Assembly: GCA_015146655.1 (NCBI GenBank)
Contig: VKHL01000009.1
Span: 248,001-312,000 of the forward strand
DNA: 64,000 bases
Source: Ochromonas danica
Taxonomy: Eukaryota > Sar > Chrysophyceae > Chromulinales > Chromulinaceae
Direction of reading: 5' to 3'
The notes under the pieces are model-generated. The model was not told the origin of the DNA, searched no databases, and saw only the letters and a list, made by a program, of their open reading frames with translations. Position numbers and translations under genes: made by a program. The stretch's first letter is position 1. Each line of letters starts with the position of its first letter. Positions 53,201 through 60,363 of this stretch are shown piece after piece.

Positions 53201-54348
53201 GCAAGGTGGCACGGAACTATCCTCACTTGATAGAGAGTGCGCTTGTTTTATCCTATGCCAACCATTTGCCAGGAGAGATGGGCAAAGTCTGGCAGAGCAA
53301 GGTGAAGAAAGAGGGTCGACCATCTCGTGGTGGTGTAGAGGTTGTTGTCGCGGGTGGTGGAAATAGAAGTGTATCTCACTCTTCTTACTTGTTTTTCTTG
53401 GGTGGATTGTTGAAAGGAGGTATGATATCGATCATGCTGTATCTGGGAGCCTATGCACCGCTTCCTTTGCAGCGTTTGGTTATTCGAGTGATGGAACCTT
53501 TGATTCTGTCAGCCTTGACCTTGGGATTTTACTTCTTCATGCATAAACCAATCTATCTAGGCGCACTGATGGGTGGTATTGTGCTTTTGTCGTGTCTGTT
53601 ATTGTGGGATTACTATCGAACGAAGAGGAATAAGAGTCGCGGTGGTGGAGGGATTATTGGGTCAGCCCCTGCCAAGAGTTTTCAATCTGTTGCTCCTGCT
53701 TTGATATCAACGAACGGGACGAAGGAAGGAGAGAGTGAGGGACAGCAGGCGATGATCATATTTTCCAATGACCAGGAGATGGTTCTAAGTCCTCCAGAGG
53801 ATGAAGAAGAAAGTCCAGAGCAACTTCATCGAGCAAGTAGGAAGAGCAATGTAATGAGAAAAGAGTGGGCAGCAACACGGGGAGGAAGTGAAGACTCTAT
53901 TCCATCAGATTTCTCTTCAGAGAATAGCCTTCCCATACCGTTCTTGACCAGGCAGACAACTTTGTCAGTCAAACCAAGATCAATGTCTGATGAGGAGAGA
54001 GTAGATGACGGTGAAGGTGAGATGAGCTCAACCTCCACCTCCAGTGGAGACTTTGACTATGAAAGTGATGACGACATCTTCTCTCATCTGCAGCCTCATT
54101 CTTTTCAAGTGGACGTTCCAACTGTTTCTGTTCCTACCAGTAATACAACTCCCCATGCCACCACCATGTTTGTGAAGGAGCAGTCTTCTTCCAGCGATAG
54201 TGATGCCAAGCTGAGCTTTTTGTTCAGTGATGATGAATCTAATCGCAGCAGTGGTTTACCCAGTCCTCTTTTCTCTCCTTTGATTTCCAGATTGACATCT
54301 CGTTCTAATTCTTACAACCAATCACATTCCAATAACCACACAGCATGA
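44251..54348 (+). CDS. Giant NHL-propeller / PSSHP-stalk / REJ-like / multi-pass membrane protein (complete)
   Basis: 3365 residues from MTTSPCCFYR, intronless, with a 10-N gap in the stalk. The frame stays open upstream to 44191, but 44251 gives a clean signal peptide (CCFYRLIFFFFLLLGKTCED). Parts by residue: signal peptide 1-27; short PSSQP linker to 50; one NHL propeller module 50-770; stalk ~777-1113; REJ/PKD-like ectodomain ~1115-1900; EGF-like cysteines ~1931-1980 (ends CKCVDGYGGADCSLT); GAIN-like Ser-rich helices; CRC-containing membrane-proximal segment; membrane segments near 2349, 2488, 2560, 2879, 2917, 3060 and 3099; acidic Ser-rich tail. From the REJ-like part onward it matches the protein at 3-15278 closely (shared LTLQSFMLFLLALLYDLNYP and APLPLQRLVIRVMEPLIL), so the membrane half is under constraint. 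A surface receptor or adhesion role is inferred only. Confidence 0.92.
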   Translation: MTTSPCCFYRLIFFFFLLLGKTCEDSSQPTGQPSSQPTLEPSSSPSQPNLAFSRLLTTIAGYKNFSGPTDNYAVTASFTNISGVCMNDLGHIYIADDVVVKKIFPESNSIILYAGGGSNQGTAGSPAISKKFGKIGGLAVDEKDRVYVTDNGAFSRVYVIDPTTMLVYALVGVGPIGYTGDKSAASQARLNRPFGLFYHRPSHILYVADTGNNLVRSVDLTASFNNVSTMGTSIINTVVGSYVSTNSTENTKGTSASFGEIRSIWVSAAGDIFLTDAAKCSVYKYNHTADLVNRVAGNGTCSSSVIPADASVPATSISLQTIVSITGSDDEDTLYVSPSDANGLRRINLSSLSMERVTASSDSLVVGHDLPAIIEKVSASYCFYYSNRDSGKINSNNTMIIADVVQQYIWRYRPDTKKLEVITGFVGGLTIPANSVNLGSITGIAANTANDDLYLADGTKYKLYLIKKQYSGTMISIVAGTGLAGYNGDDQPSSLAALNYPMNVVIDTRQGDLYISELYGHRVRKIDGNTKNISTVMGTGLSTCDSSLLKTYYGPATSLNLCSPLGLAMDSRKGVLYYSDRSFVIRKLSLNNGTIETIAGNGIRGYLNGGLLTSRIGNLYSILLSHDGNSIFIFDVDFHCVRLVDLVQDRITTVVGQCSTYGYSEDGVSASAAFLRAPRTGCLDAEGNLYVFTTNVGMHYVLRRYSQRLYHFIGKSRLLGVSGDDQPLLSSLTSNSQASLIMDGDVYFSEYYTQGTRMSIGRLRKTYSVEHTSLPTAQPQYPSSYPSTCSSSQPSSSPSPSPPSQPSTEPSGQPSSHPSSHPSSSPSPSPSSQPSTEPSGQPSSHPSSSPSPSPSSQPSTEPSGQPSSHPSSHPSSSPSPSPSSQPSTEPSGQPSSHXXXXPSSHPSSSPSPSPSSQPSTEPSGQPSSHPSSHPSSSPSPSPSSQPSTEPSGQPSSHPSSHPSSSPSPSPSSQPSTAPSGQSSSQPSYLTRPLPSTPSHQPLPPSSAYPTTEDSSQPSSSVCSPTRGPSKCMTIQPTSPTQSPSLNSITPTSSPQPREPISFSSPSLVPSTSCPISEPHLQPSFSPSLRPSTYQPSFQPSVSPVVQLSERPSAFSSLLSILSAIFSSDGLQIFVTFSAPTNMLELSAGMSFACGKVLVFSDANSYFCQWYNASQAIIRDTTKSSLWVGSKIKLADLKNGNALKISCSSAMPWSLCPNTVVDPEVFVTIAGPRAPIIPSIGSFVTSRISNCSSWQLDLSVGSVVTGNAGRSWRSATFHVQGLTYNSNISAITRELNIQFALPSSLLVIANSYLTSGETYLVSVTLCNFLNACASKDLTTTVYDSPNSLPPIVSITGGDVSRSIFVNESLLLTADAYLLQCHGKTSISGLSYLWRIKLASSASWLTVRSQSKDEKKFFLAAYSLSTDMTYLAQVTVKDKASSLSTSVNVSIAIRSADLVAVISLPSPQQVRIGSRGLLLNASSSYDPNTMGKVPATRLFFLWTCRSWSVRGILLPSCSLIVQSASMGGSSLATSAVKVSATNESSVGSISVVSVTVYDASKPSRKNSTARTEVTVIASAAPLLSMFPSSSDIVSSLAYVNIDRGVTLTSTVLSPVYRCNASWSVNDRSLDIEKMISSAYPKSVLANHLTYVNLHLSAFSLVGGSTYTFSLSCQTISDARSSGRRLASLDTSVNSSVSIQVSTNNPPTGGRLSVSPSSGYALNTSFMISTDMWVDTDLPLSYTFSFLSSTSGGASNVFLPLKTKSAMNRITAILASANGVDKGTNVSVIAEDAYNASSGRVQAKVHIIPVSSSSLSSSASSLLSQKNGMSVDELQNVISAVTTVVNVVDCSAAPNCTSLHRDSCQSTANTCGACYTSYLSTGSDGDDNSVCLSQSALTASSSGHSSCTSSSSCASWQYCNASSLCSDSSKACVSPTCSSHGTCRYLSSYTSQMVNSCSLISSSCEAVCKCVDGYGGADCSLTSAELSAQQALRSQLLDGLSTVVSKSDGDASSLANAATSLSSIVRDQYDVSVSSSSQVANLAQQIINQAAQVGSGGSIALNISTLLNPIDSAISAVVSSGSNSSAGALKNVSAVIFSFQDLLIKEKQSYSAVYDTFRLTTVTYDNAAETSITVPMALTQQEQIEKSLGGSSSIPSVTVTSKQNTTGGVYVSVVLLDQQAYGNKNASQQLNSDVITIRTKGVDYIDITLSPSSTATYSAIHYSITCPANLVVTKNFTCPDSGTVMFARCNGTAGTYNGTCPMLMQTCASLGLISGSGPSSSSSTGKQQCYTTNSTRPSSTSSFLTCRCVIMNSAVDSTVAAGLVLQYVGSDISRTFRATSAAFSSASAFSKAYVVVALYSALWGSSLIAVLFFAWRWKKEDKKSSKQKKKLDEQQAAASYASRLTAGGRVGVISGSMDEKRGDLAASKKETDKELRQKLSYYITTIFPAIFESKSVLESWQSEMYKHHFYVNFFFKVYLSRTPMLDVIKMLTLQSFMLFLLALLYDLNYPDDDGSCPTHKTASTCLDRKYIMDASRSFCEWTAGANGSYGCSYANPSFSLTTSMYIAMVISVATCLASEPLEVMMGVLAAPSSSEEIKKERDAGGNSTGDVNEESAVEPRDGKRMVEGVSRAWKRKGESRNNKPLNRGVSVAPASAEVRGGEPVRPSLASSRKPSFHATCPVRHLPDNAVAAQDAAYVHAKQLVMEMHPLLERRESYRLELMRRASGSVGEHANQMMALHMRTNPLSEESDSTALTSFIKLRNELFFQRSLLQPSEREEFDRAWCLDDNSEDFVEIRNRHWLWGSKVIHVEILIKAELTSVSEKTEEVLSVLDIAPDGHKGFEILQLFIQDLLGRNTPTARIFAVKSEQDFEPVSISSWQMKAVIVVIVFGMNIFFVYYAILKGYTKGVPWQQDYVKAWVAQVLLDIFLFETILCTWLHLLIPHLISREVNKVYILLQECVNRLNDSQYYGDPSIFLNATDYFFVSRKVARNYPHLIESALVLSYANHLPGEMGKVWQSKVKKEGRPSRGGVEVVVAGGGNRSVSHSSYLFFLGGLLKGGMISIMLYLGAYAPLPLQRLVIRVMEPLILSALTLGFYFFMHKPIYLGALMGGIVLLSCLLLWDYYRTKRNKSRGGGGIIGSAPAKSFQSVAPALISTNGTKEGESEGQQAMIIFSNDQEMVLSPPEDEEESPEQLHRASRKSNVMRKEWAATRGGSEDSIPSDFSSENSLPIPFLTRQTTLSVKPRSMSDEERVDDGEGEMSSTSTSSGDFDYESDDDIFSHLQPHSFQVDVPTVSVPTSNTTPHATTMFVKEQSSSSDSDAKLSFLFSDDESNRSSGLPSPLFSPLISRLTSRSNSYNQSHSNNHTA
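46625..47210 (+). repeat. 84/72-bp stalk tandem repeat interrupted by an assembly gap
   Basis: Units of 84 bp (28 codons, PSSHPSSHPSSSPSPSPSSQ then PSTEPSGQ), with at least one 72-bp variant lacking a PSSH quartet. About seven units are visible. All lengths are multiples of 12 bp, so copy changes keep the frame. Confidence 0.9.
46944..46953. other. Assembly gap (10 N)
   Basis: Ten N within the tandem repeat; the true length and number of repeat units here are unknown. The frame is kept only if the missing length fits; the surrounding frame is continuous with 10 N as written. Confidence 0.99.
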
Positions 54349-55789
54349 TTATTCTATTTATTTCTCAATGATTACCATAAGCACAACAAGATTAAGAGTT
54401 CATAATGTGATGTGTGGACAGCAGAAGAAATACTCTGGAGATAATTCAGCAGTAGAGGTTTGTATGGTATGGTATGGTATGGTATGGTATTATTATTGTT
54501 CTTGTTGTTCGCTAATGACAGAGAAGCATCACTATTTAATAACAAACCATGTTGAACAAAACAAAAGATGACTCTTGCGGCAACCTTATCATAGCATAAT
54601 TTTAGTTAATACTAGAGTCTAGTCTAGATTCAAGATGTTGTTAGATATAGATGTACCGTATATACACTCCTGTTCAATATACTAGTACTGACTACCTGCC
54701 AACTTCTTTCTTGACATGACAAAGAAGAAGATGGATGAAGGTAAAGTAAGTTAGTTAGTAAGTTAGGATATGATAGAATATGTTTGCAATTCTGGTCTTG
54801 ATAGTGTTTAATCAATTCAAGTGATATTGGATATGTTTAAGTTATGATGAGAGATTACTACAGTAGCAGTCAAATGCAGTGAGTGAGTGACACAGTTAGC
54901 TGTTCGTCATTCTCTTATATTACGGGCTTTTAACACAAATGGCTTCTCTCTCATTTGGTTGGTATTATTCTATTATGTCATGAAGCAAGGCTTCAAAGCT
55001 GAATTAATTAATTAGTAATTATTCAAATAGTCGTCATCAAACAATTAGTCGTTATTCTCTGTGTTGCGGGCTTGCTTCTGACAGCTTGGATGGCATCCAG
55101 TTGTTTCTCTTATTTGCCTGATATTATTCTATCATATAAAAAGGCAAGTAAGGATGATTTTATCATATTCTAAACACAATTACTTCATATCGACAAATTA
55201 GTTTTGTTTGCATTAATTGCCTTGCTTTCGGTTAATTTTATACACTTTTAGTCTTTAGCTTCTATAACATTTGCTCAAGTAATTTTAAGATAATGATTGG
55301 TGATATGATATGTGATCTTGTTTATTCCCAATCGATAGAATCACCATCCCATCACTACAACATAGACTATACTACGTAGTATTGATTTATTCACAACATC
55401 ATACTAAATATCACTACCCTTATATGGTTTATTCTATCTAATAGGTGAAATAGTCATAATGTCATTGGGATCTTTTGAGTTAATCACGCATTTCCAGTAT
55501 TTGTACATTACATTTTGTCATTACCAAAATGTAATGGACTTCTGATATCAGATATACTACCAATCTTCCTGTCGTACATCTATCTGGTCAATAGACTTCC
55601 TAATTAACGTTATAGATACGTATTTTGTCACAAAACCATCAAGAAACAAGTACTCAAAATATAAAAAAAGGAAATTGACATAAAAGTCGCTTAAAGAGGT
55701 CACGGAAATCCAAATTCCTCTTCCTTCCATAAAATCTACTATGATAGTATAGTATACAATTTTGACTACCTATACTATTTGGTCTCCCT
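54349..55789. other. AT-rich gene-poor stretch with a microsatellite
   Basis: A (TATGG)n microsatellite lies at about 54462-54490. Two diverged direct copies of a ~100-base block begin near 54904 and 55048 (shared CGTxATTCTCT, ACGGGCTT/GCGGGCTT and GATATTATTCTAT words). No gene, tRNA or rRNA was recognised. Confidence 0.5.
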
Positions 55790-56029
55790 ATGGCCAATCG
55801 TCCAGTATGGAAACAGCAGGACCTCCCTCCCTCTCAACTTCGATCTACAAGTGTAGGTCAGCCATGACATTTCTGCACGGAACACTTTTTGAGCTTCTCC
55901 AAATTTCGTGTTTACAAAGCTCGTAACTCTAAGAAGAAGCTCTTACGTAATTTGGGAGTGAAAGGTATGCTGTCTCGATTCTTCCAGGGAAATTCTAACT
56001 CTCAACTTGACTCACGAATGAATGATAAC
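55790..56029 (+). other. Possible small coding remnant
   Basis: An ATG frame MANRPVWKQQDLPPSQLRST runs to an in-frame TGA, and the same frame then stays open for ~54 codons (FRVYKARNSKKKLLRNLGVK) up to a good GTATGT donor at 56030 with an acceptor (TCTAATTAG) 58 nt later. Coding-like, but the stop, the lack of family recognition and the overlap of the next exon with the TyrRS 3' end make it doubtful. Confidence 0.2.
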
Positions 56030-56091
56030 GTATGTTTTTGAAGTACAGTAGTTTATAATCTTTATGTATTTACTTCTTCTAATTAGCTGGT

Positions 56092-57795
56092 CTATGCAGT
56101 GGGCCATAAGACAAGTGCATGCTTCTTCTTGCCCGAAGAGAGCTTGAGACGACTCTGATCATCACAATCCTTCGCAGACACTTTAGCATATTCATCCTCC
56201 ACACGCTGGTCGTTGACACGAATACCACCCGCTCGAATCATTCGTCTACCCTCACTCTTACTTGGCACCAAAGATGCTTTGAGCAAAAGATCGTACACAA
56301 GAGCATTGCCGCTCGCATCAAGATCACTTGCTTGGAGAGAAATCTTGGGCAAGGAGTCAAGATCTCCTCCGGCCCCTGAATTACGACTAAAGAGTGACTC
56401 TATTGTGGCATGAATCTGAGGCAAACACTCGTCACCATGCAATAGTCGAGTGCATTCATCTGCCAGCACTCGTTTAACATCATTGAGTTGCGATCCTTCT
56501 AGCTGTTCATATGATTTGATTTGTTCAAGGGGGAGATCAGTGAACAGCTTCAAGAAGCGAATGACATCAGCATCAGCAGTATTTCGCCAGAATTGCCAAT
56601 AGTCATACTCACTCAACATCTCTCTATCAAACACAATGACTCATGAGAAACCAAACAACATACCGACAACAATAACATACACAAGGCATAAGAGATCACT
56701 CACCGATTCAACCAAACAGCTCCTGCAGCAGTCTTGCCCATCTTCTTGCCATCTGATGTAGTGATGAGAGGAGCTGTGAGGCCGAACAAAGGCCCTAACT
56801 CTAACTTTCTACCCAACTCAACACCAGAGCAAATGTTTCCCCATTGATCAGAGCCACCCAGTTGCAAGGCTGCCTTATAACGACGATGTAGTTCCACGAA
56901 GTCATAGGACTGTAATAGCATATAATTGAACTCTAAGAAGGTTAACGGTTGTTCACGAGCAAGGCGTTGCTTCACAGACTCATAAGAAAGCATTCGATTG
57001 ATAGTAAAGTATCGACCATAATCACGCAAGAATTCAAGATATCGTAATGAATCCAGCCAGTCCGCGTTATTCACCATGACAGCATCTGTGGGACCATCTC
57101 CAAACACAAGAAACTTGGCAAACACTTTCGATAAGCTATCCATGTTTTCTTGAATCACGCTTTCTAATAGAGATCAAACAAGCAAATGATTTAAATGAAA
57201 AGCGTATGAAAGGTGAAGATGTTTGATATGGTGGTCATAGCATGATGATGATGATGATGTCAATGTATATATGGTACAGTACTATAAAGTGTTACCAACC
57301 TGACAGCAGTTTCCGTGATTCATCTTTGCCTGTAGGATCTCCAACTTTGGTTGTTCCTCCACCAATCAATACAATAGGCTTATGACCACATTGCTGTAAC
57401 TTGCGTAATATCATAATTTGTAATAGAGAGCCTACATGAAGACTCTTTGCAGTGGCATCAAACCCTAAATAAGCTGCTACCACACCAGATGTTAACTTCT
57501 CATCTAATGCTTTAAAATCTGTGCATTGATGAATAAATCCACGTTCTAACATGACTTCAAGGAATTTGGACGAGAAAGAAGATGGAATTTGACTTCCTGT
57601 CGAGTCAATCTCTACTACTTCATCTGAGGAGTGATGCTGTCGGGCTGTGGTGGAGAAGGCAGTATTGGATGATGATGACGGTGATGACAATGGAAACAAT
57701 GGACTTCTTCGTCTTCCTACATGGAATAAAGCCGTTGTTGTCTTCTTTATTAAAAGAGAAGATGACTTCGTCAAAGTAAAGGTCTTTCCTATCAT
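56092..57795 (-). CDS. YARS2: Tyrosyl-tRNA synthetase, bacterial/mitochondrial type
   Basis: Three exons: 57795-57300, 57163-56704 and 56623-56092, with introns of 136 and 80 nt, giving 495 residues. It charges tRNA-Tyr in mitochondria (and possibly a plastid). The N-terminus [18 protein letters not shown] is a likely presequence; the open frame further upstream to 57906 was not used. Class I signatures are [16 protein letters not shown] (HIGH equivalent HVGS, 120-123), [24 protein letters not shown] and DGKKMGKT (KMSKS equivalent, ~306-311). The C-terminus has an S4-like RNA-binding domain ([20 protein letters not shown]). Intron 1 is the longest seen among the spliced genes here and carries a GAT microsatellite. 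Confidence 0.93.
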
Positions 57796-58148
57796 GAAAT
57801 GATAAGAAGAAAGGTAGATGAAATAGTAAAAGAAGTAGTAGATGCAAGAAGGTAATTTCATCTCATCCGCTATTGCCAAGAAGAGCCAAACAACAACCCC
57901 ACACACCTTGACCTTCTATAAAGCAATTACACTACAGAACTTAAGGAATTACATAACCTTACATAACGCAATTACACTCCATCTTTTGAGGAATTACATA
58001 ATCTATCATTACTGTGTAATTGCTTATTTCTTTGGCAATGTAATTACTTAATTGCTGGCAGTGCCGACTTGGATGATGAAAGAAGAAGGAAGACAATATT
58101 TTGATGAAAAGTGATCAAATTACTTTGAAAGAATAGTTTCAGAAAAAT
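57796..58148. promoter_or_regulatory. Divergent promoter region with a 45-bp tandem duplication
   Basis: Lies between the TyrRS gene (minus) and the gene at 58149 (plus). A 45-bp unit starting GCAATTACACT at 57923 is repeated at 57968, and further copies of the core AATTAC in both orientations extend to about 58050. Clustered repeated words in a divergent promoter could be factor sites, but this is only suggestive. Confidence 0.45.
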
Positions 58149-58937
58149 ATGCAATCTTCATCAACTCCAACACCTCATGTTCGTAAAATCTCGACTTCTT
58201 TGATCATCTTTGCTGCTTGTGTTTTGGGGATTGGTATTGCTCTCTTTACTCTTAACTTTTGGCACACAAGTCGTTGTGCTACTGAGAAGTCAGCTGGTGA
58301 GATTGAAGAGATGGTTGAAGCACTTAATAGAAGAATCTTACAGACTGAATCACAGGTAACTTTCCAGCCACCACACCAACTGTTAATTGCTAATTGTTAT
58401 GGTTTTTGTCGTTTTTGTTTTTGTTTTGGTTGTTGGTGTTATTGTCAGGTGCAAAGAAATGAGATCTTAGTCAGCAAAGTCATCAATGCTCTACAGTCTA
58501 ATCTACTAAAGCTAGAGAAGACAGAATATGAAAATATTCAAAATCAGGCCAAAGATGAGGCAGTGCGAATAGCTCTCTATCTGGCCAACCATCCCGCACC
58601 TCCTATGCCTGAGTTTGAATTAGCAGAAGAGTTTGAAGATCCTGAGAAGCTAGCAGATGTGATCGATGATGTCTATGGTCGGTCAGAGAAGGAGGAGAAG
58701 GAAGACTTCCTGCTGGAGGAGGAAGGCCAGGAGGTCAAGGGCAGTGAAGAGGAGAAGGAGATCCTCGCTGTGTCAGATGCTGAAGCTGTTGAGCTCTGCT
58801 CAGATTGGAAAGAGAAATACAAAGTGGTAGTGGGAGTGTCATGGGGAGATCTTCCTTATGACCTGCAGCAACGGTGGATAGCCTATTCCTGTGACTATCA
58901 TTTGAAAGACAATACCAACAACAACAATCAAAGCTGA
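58149..58937 (+). CDS. Small single-pass membrane protein with coiled coil
   Basis: Two exons: 58149-58355 and 58449-58937, giving 231 residues. The 93-nt intron (GTAACT...TTGTCAG) has no stop and keeps frame, so the unspliced message would encode 262 residues. A membrane anchor lies at 17-39 (TSLIIFAACVLGIGIALFTL), a coiled coil at ~45-115, then a Glu-rich stretch. The C-terminal end VELCSDWKEKYKVVVGVSWG continues with DLPYDLQQRWIAYSCDYHL and has well-spaced Cys and Trp residues that look conserved-domain-like. No family was recognised. Confidence 0.7.
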   Translation: MQSSSTPTPHVRKISTSLIIFAACVLGIGIALFTLNFWHTSRCATEKSAGEIEEMVEALNRRILQTESQVTFQPPHQLLIANCYGFCRFCFCFGCWCYCQVQRNEILVSKVINALQSNLLKLEKTEYENIQNQAKDEAVRIALYLANHPAPPMPEFELAEEFEDPEKLADVIDDVYGRSEKEEKEDFLLEEEGQEVKGSEEEKEILAVSDAEAVELCSDWKEKYKVVVGVSWGDLPYDLQQRWIAYSCDYHLKDNTNNNNQS

Positions 58938-59139
58938 GGAGGAGGCGATGGACTAGACAGACAATGGTAATGATACTTGTTATACCTGTTGTCATCACAC
59001 ACGCTTCTCCTTCTTATCGGTGTTCTTATCGTCATGAGCGATGAGGCTAAGCGATAACGATGATTGATGATTACAATACAATACCATAATGCTGTAGACC
59101 AGGTGGTTGATGGTGTTGGTTATGTTGTGTTATGTTATT

Positions 59140-60060
59140 TTATGGTGTAACTTTCTGAGTGAGAGCTTCCAGTTCTTTTAGAGTCTTCTCTCCAGGATAA
59201 AGCTCTCCTTTAATCTCCCATGTTGGATATCCAGGGATCTTCTTAGAACGACAAAGGCTATACTGTGAGTCAACGCCTTCTTTGTCGCACTCAATGTAAG
59301 GCAGTTTGGCCATGGCCTCTATACCCAACTCTTGCTTCTGATTATAGCAGTGAGAGCACCAATAAGCACCATAGAAGTGAGAGTCCAAAGCCTTCAATCG
59401 ATCAGCTAGAGCTATTGCTTCTTGTGAGCTGTGCTTGGTGATAGGAGGAGGGCGATGGTTATCAATCGCTTGCACTGCCAAAGCCTGTGCGGCAGGGGCT
59501 GTACTGGCATTAGCAATATCCGCACCACCTAGTGTCATAGTAGTGAGATAGAACAGGAGGACGCCGAATAAGGAGGTCACGGAAGCTGAGACTGTGCTGA
59601 TAGTGAAGGCTTTGGTGCGGTTGGACACGATGTGTTTGTCCAGCCACGTCAGCAGGAACAGTGTGAAGCTGAGGCCTGCACTGAGTAGGCAGTAGTTACA
59701 AGACTGATGTAATACTGTGCTGAGAAGGATGACGAAATATCCACTAAAGGCCGCCATGGCGGAAGTGAGGAAGAGCAAGAGACTGCCTTGTGCCTCGTTG
59801 ACATTCCTACGGTTGAGATAGGCGAGTACTGCTACTGTACCATAGGCGACCATGCCTATAGAGGCTATAGGAAGGTCACTTCCAGGGAAGACAGAGAAAG
59901 GTCCATTGAGCACTTCACTGCAAGTGTGAGCATTTGTACAGAATGCTTGTGAGACAGGAGAGGAAGTGAGGTGAGAGAAGGTCAAATATCCAGTCTCCAG
60001 CCCACCAAGAGAGGCTAAACCAGTCATGACTAAGCGGGCAGGTTTCAATGGCAGCAACAT
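59140..60060 (-). CDS. LTO1: VKOR-thioredoxin fusion (LTO1-like)
   Basis: 306 residues, intronless. Residues 1-175 form the VKOR membrane domain: loop cysteines Cys41 and Cys47, the conserved Ser61 region (GSDLPIASIG), and the quinone-side CNYC (121-124) in a four-helix bundle. After a linker, residues ~215-306 form a thioredoxin-like domain with WCSHC (Cys235, Cys238) and KKIPGYPTWEI (cis-Pro loop). Such fusions occur in cyanobacteria and plant plastids, where they form disulfides in the thylakoid lumen by passing electrons to quinone (family knowledge). The N-terminus given here is too short for a full plastid bipartite signal, so an unseen upstream exon or another membrane location is possible. 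Confidence 0.92.
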   Translation of the reverse strand: MLLPLKPARLVMTGLASLGGLETGYLTFSHLTSSPVSQAFCTNAHTCSEVLNGPFSVFPGSDLPIASIGMVAYGTVAVLAYLNRRNVNEAQGSLLLFLTSAMAAFSGYFVILLSTVLHQSCNYCLLSAGLSFTLFLLTWLDKHIVSNRTKAFTISTVSASVTSLFGVLLFYLTTMTLGGADIANASTAPAAQALAVQAIDNHRPPPITKHSSQEAIALADRLKALDSHFYGAYWCSHCYNQKQELGIEAMAKLPYIECDKEGVDSQYSLCRSKKIPGYPTWEIKGELYPGEKTLKELEALTQKVTP

Positions 60061-60363
60061 GATGCCTCACTCAGATGATGTCACTAGACCTAGTAGCAGC
60101 TGATGACGAGGCAATGGAATGAAATCCTCTGTCTCAACTTTCGCCGCTCTGCTGACTCAGACTGCCAAATATCTGGAATTCTGGGACCACCATTTCTTGC
60201 ACTTACTTGTACAGCAGCTGGTCCCGTCTAGACTATTTATTTAGAGTTTACGGTTACTTACAATAGCATTCAATAAGGCACGATATTTAAGAATTAGATT
60301 GTAGAGGTTCTGATTTACACCATCAAGCAGTTAAATGGTACCAGCAGGTTATCAACCCATCAA
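60061..60363. other. Intergenic, no gene seen
   Basis: 303 bases between the LTO1-like start and the stop of the TDP2-like gene, both on the minus strand. No notable motif. Confidence 0.4.

Noticed and set aside
57796-57906. Upstream in-frame extension of TyrRS (hydrophobic, Tyr/Phe-rich)
   Set aside because: [18 protein letters not shown] gives a normal mitochondrial presequence; the extension would mask it.
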